The notes beneath the pieces are model-generated. The model was given only the letters and a program-made list of their open reading frames with translations, ran no database searches and had not been told where the DNA came from. 64,000 nucleotides of DNA from Bryopsis sp. KO-2023 (taxonomy: Eukaryota > Chlorophyta > Ulvophyceae > Bryopsidales > Bryopsidaceae), in assembly GCA_030272585.1 (NCBI GenBank), contig BSYQ01000001.1, positions 4,650,001-4,714,000 of the forward strand. The letters are read 5' to 3'. Positions within the stretch are counted from its first letter, which is position 1. Each line of letters starts with the position of its first letter. The position numbers were made by a program, and so were the translations under genes. Below are positions 63,493 to 64,000 of this stretch, in pieces.

Positions 63493-64000
63493 AAAAACCA
63501 ATGAGCAACGAAACAAAGTCTCACAAAAAAACACCATCTTCCTTTCGCTTTTACTTGGTTGTCTCGCTAACCCTTACTATATGATCCTGGCAAGACTCAG
63601 ACACCTAACTAACCTTTTGTCTCACTTTTCTGATCTCGTTAACGTGTTATTTAGGAACCTTTATCTTATTCTGCGCAACCCACGAGATCGCTGTTGGGTT
63701 TGCTGTGATGAGTCATTCGGAGAGTCCTCAAACCCCGTTTGAGATTCTGTTTTCACGGTGGAATGGTTTGCAAGGTAAACCATGAATAATATGAATTTGA
63801 CGACATTCACAGTTAAGAGTTTCCAAATCGGAATTTCTTTTTTTTTTGGAAAAAGACAAAATCCACTCCCGTCGCAATCCCCGACTCGTCATACTCAGCA
63901 TGAATTGAGTTGACTAAGCCTCACAATATACCTCGTGCATGACCCACTAATCACGGCGTATTTACTGTTGCATCTCTCTTACCACGGTCTCAACGCAAAT
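63493..64000. other. Right flank without a supported gene
   Basis: No coding exon can be defended. If the transposase-like gene is spliced, further exons could lie here or beyond the window edge. Confidence 0.35.

Overview
This is a stretch of intron-rich eukaryotic nuclear DNA. Most genes are cut into 3 to 25 short exons with ordinary GT-AG introns, often 60 to 500 bases long. The gene models below were built by hand from conserved protein blocks, splice sites and reading phase; for the well-supported genes the summed exon lengths come out as an exact multiple of three. The organism is most likely photosynthetic, probably an alga or early-branching member of the green lineage. The main reason is a SET protein with a Rubisco-methyltransferase-type substrate-binding domain and a transit-peptide-like N-terminus. 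This is inference; no marker gene fixes the species.

Layout, left to right. 0.8-2.7 kb: a seven-exon gene of unknown family with one membrane segment (+). 4.4-5.8 kb: a secreted V8/trypsin-like serine protease (-). 7.2-8.1 kb: a poorly resolved membrane-protein gene (-), next to a ~0.58 kb terminal-inverted-repeat element at 8.15-8.76 kb with an unusually long target duplication. 10.5-14.7 kb: an ABC1/ADCK atypical kinase (-). 16.1-19.9 kb: gamma-glutamyl transpeptidase (+). 20.9-24.0 kb: dymeclin, a Golgi protein (-). 24.3-25.7 kb: organellar ribosomal protein bS18 (+). 26.3-30.2 kb: an Aurora-like protein kinase with a long tail (+). 30.7-31.7 kb: a small unrecognised gene (-). 33.4-33.8 kb: cytosolic ribosomal protein eL34 (-). 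34.1-41.9 kb: a 25-exon meiotic chromosome-axis protein related to SYCP2 (+). 42.0-46.6 kb: a membrane-anchored leishmanolysin-family metalloprotease (-). 47.1-53.1 kb: the spliceosomal DEAH helicase Prp2/DHX16 (-). 53.3-56.4 kb: the SET/Rubisco-LSMT-like protein (+). 57.1-59.0 kb: a secreted DUF2807-type protein (+). 61.3-63.5 kb: an intronless cysteine-rich ORF resembling KDZ/HMGXB3-type transposase proteins (+).

The genes do not form a pathway; this is ordinary mixed housekeeping content. Several pairs are arranged head to head over short gaps (dymeclin/bS18, eL34/SYCP2-like, Prp2/SET), suggesting shared bidirectional promoters. The SYCP2-like and leishmanolysin genes end tail to tail with only about 50 bases between stop codons. 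The most interesting items are the complete SYCP2-like axis protein, the TIR element with a 17-19 bp target duplication, the apparently catalytically degenerate SET protein, and the transposase-like ORF.
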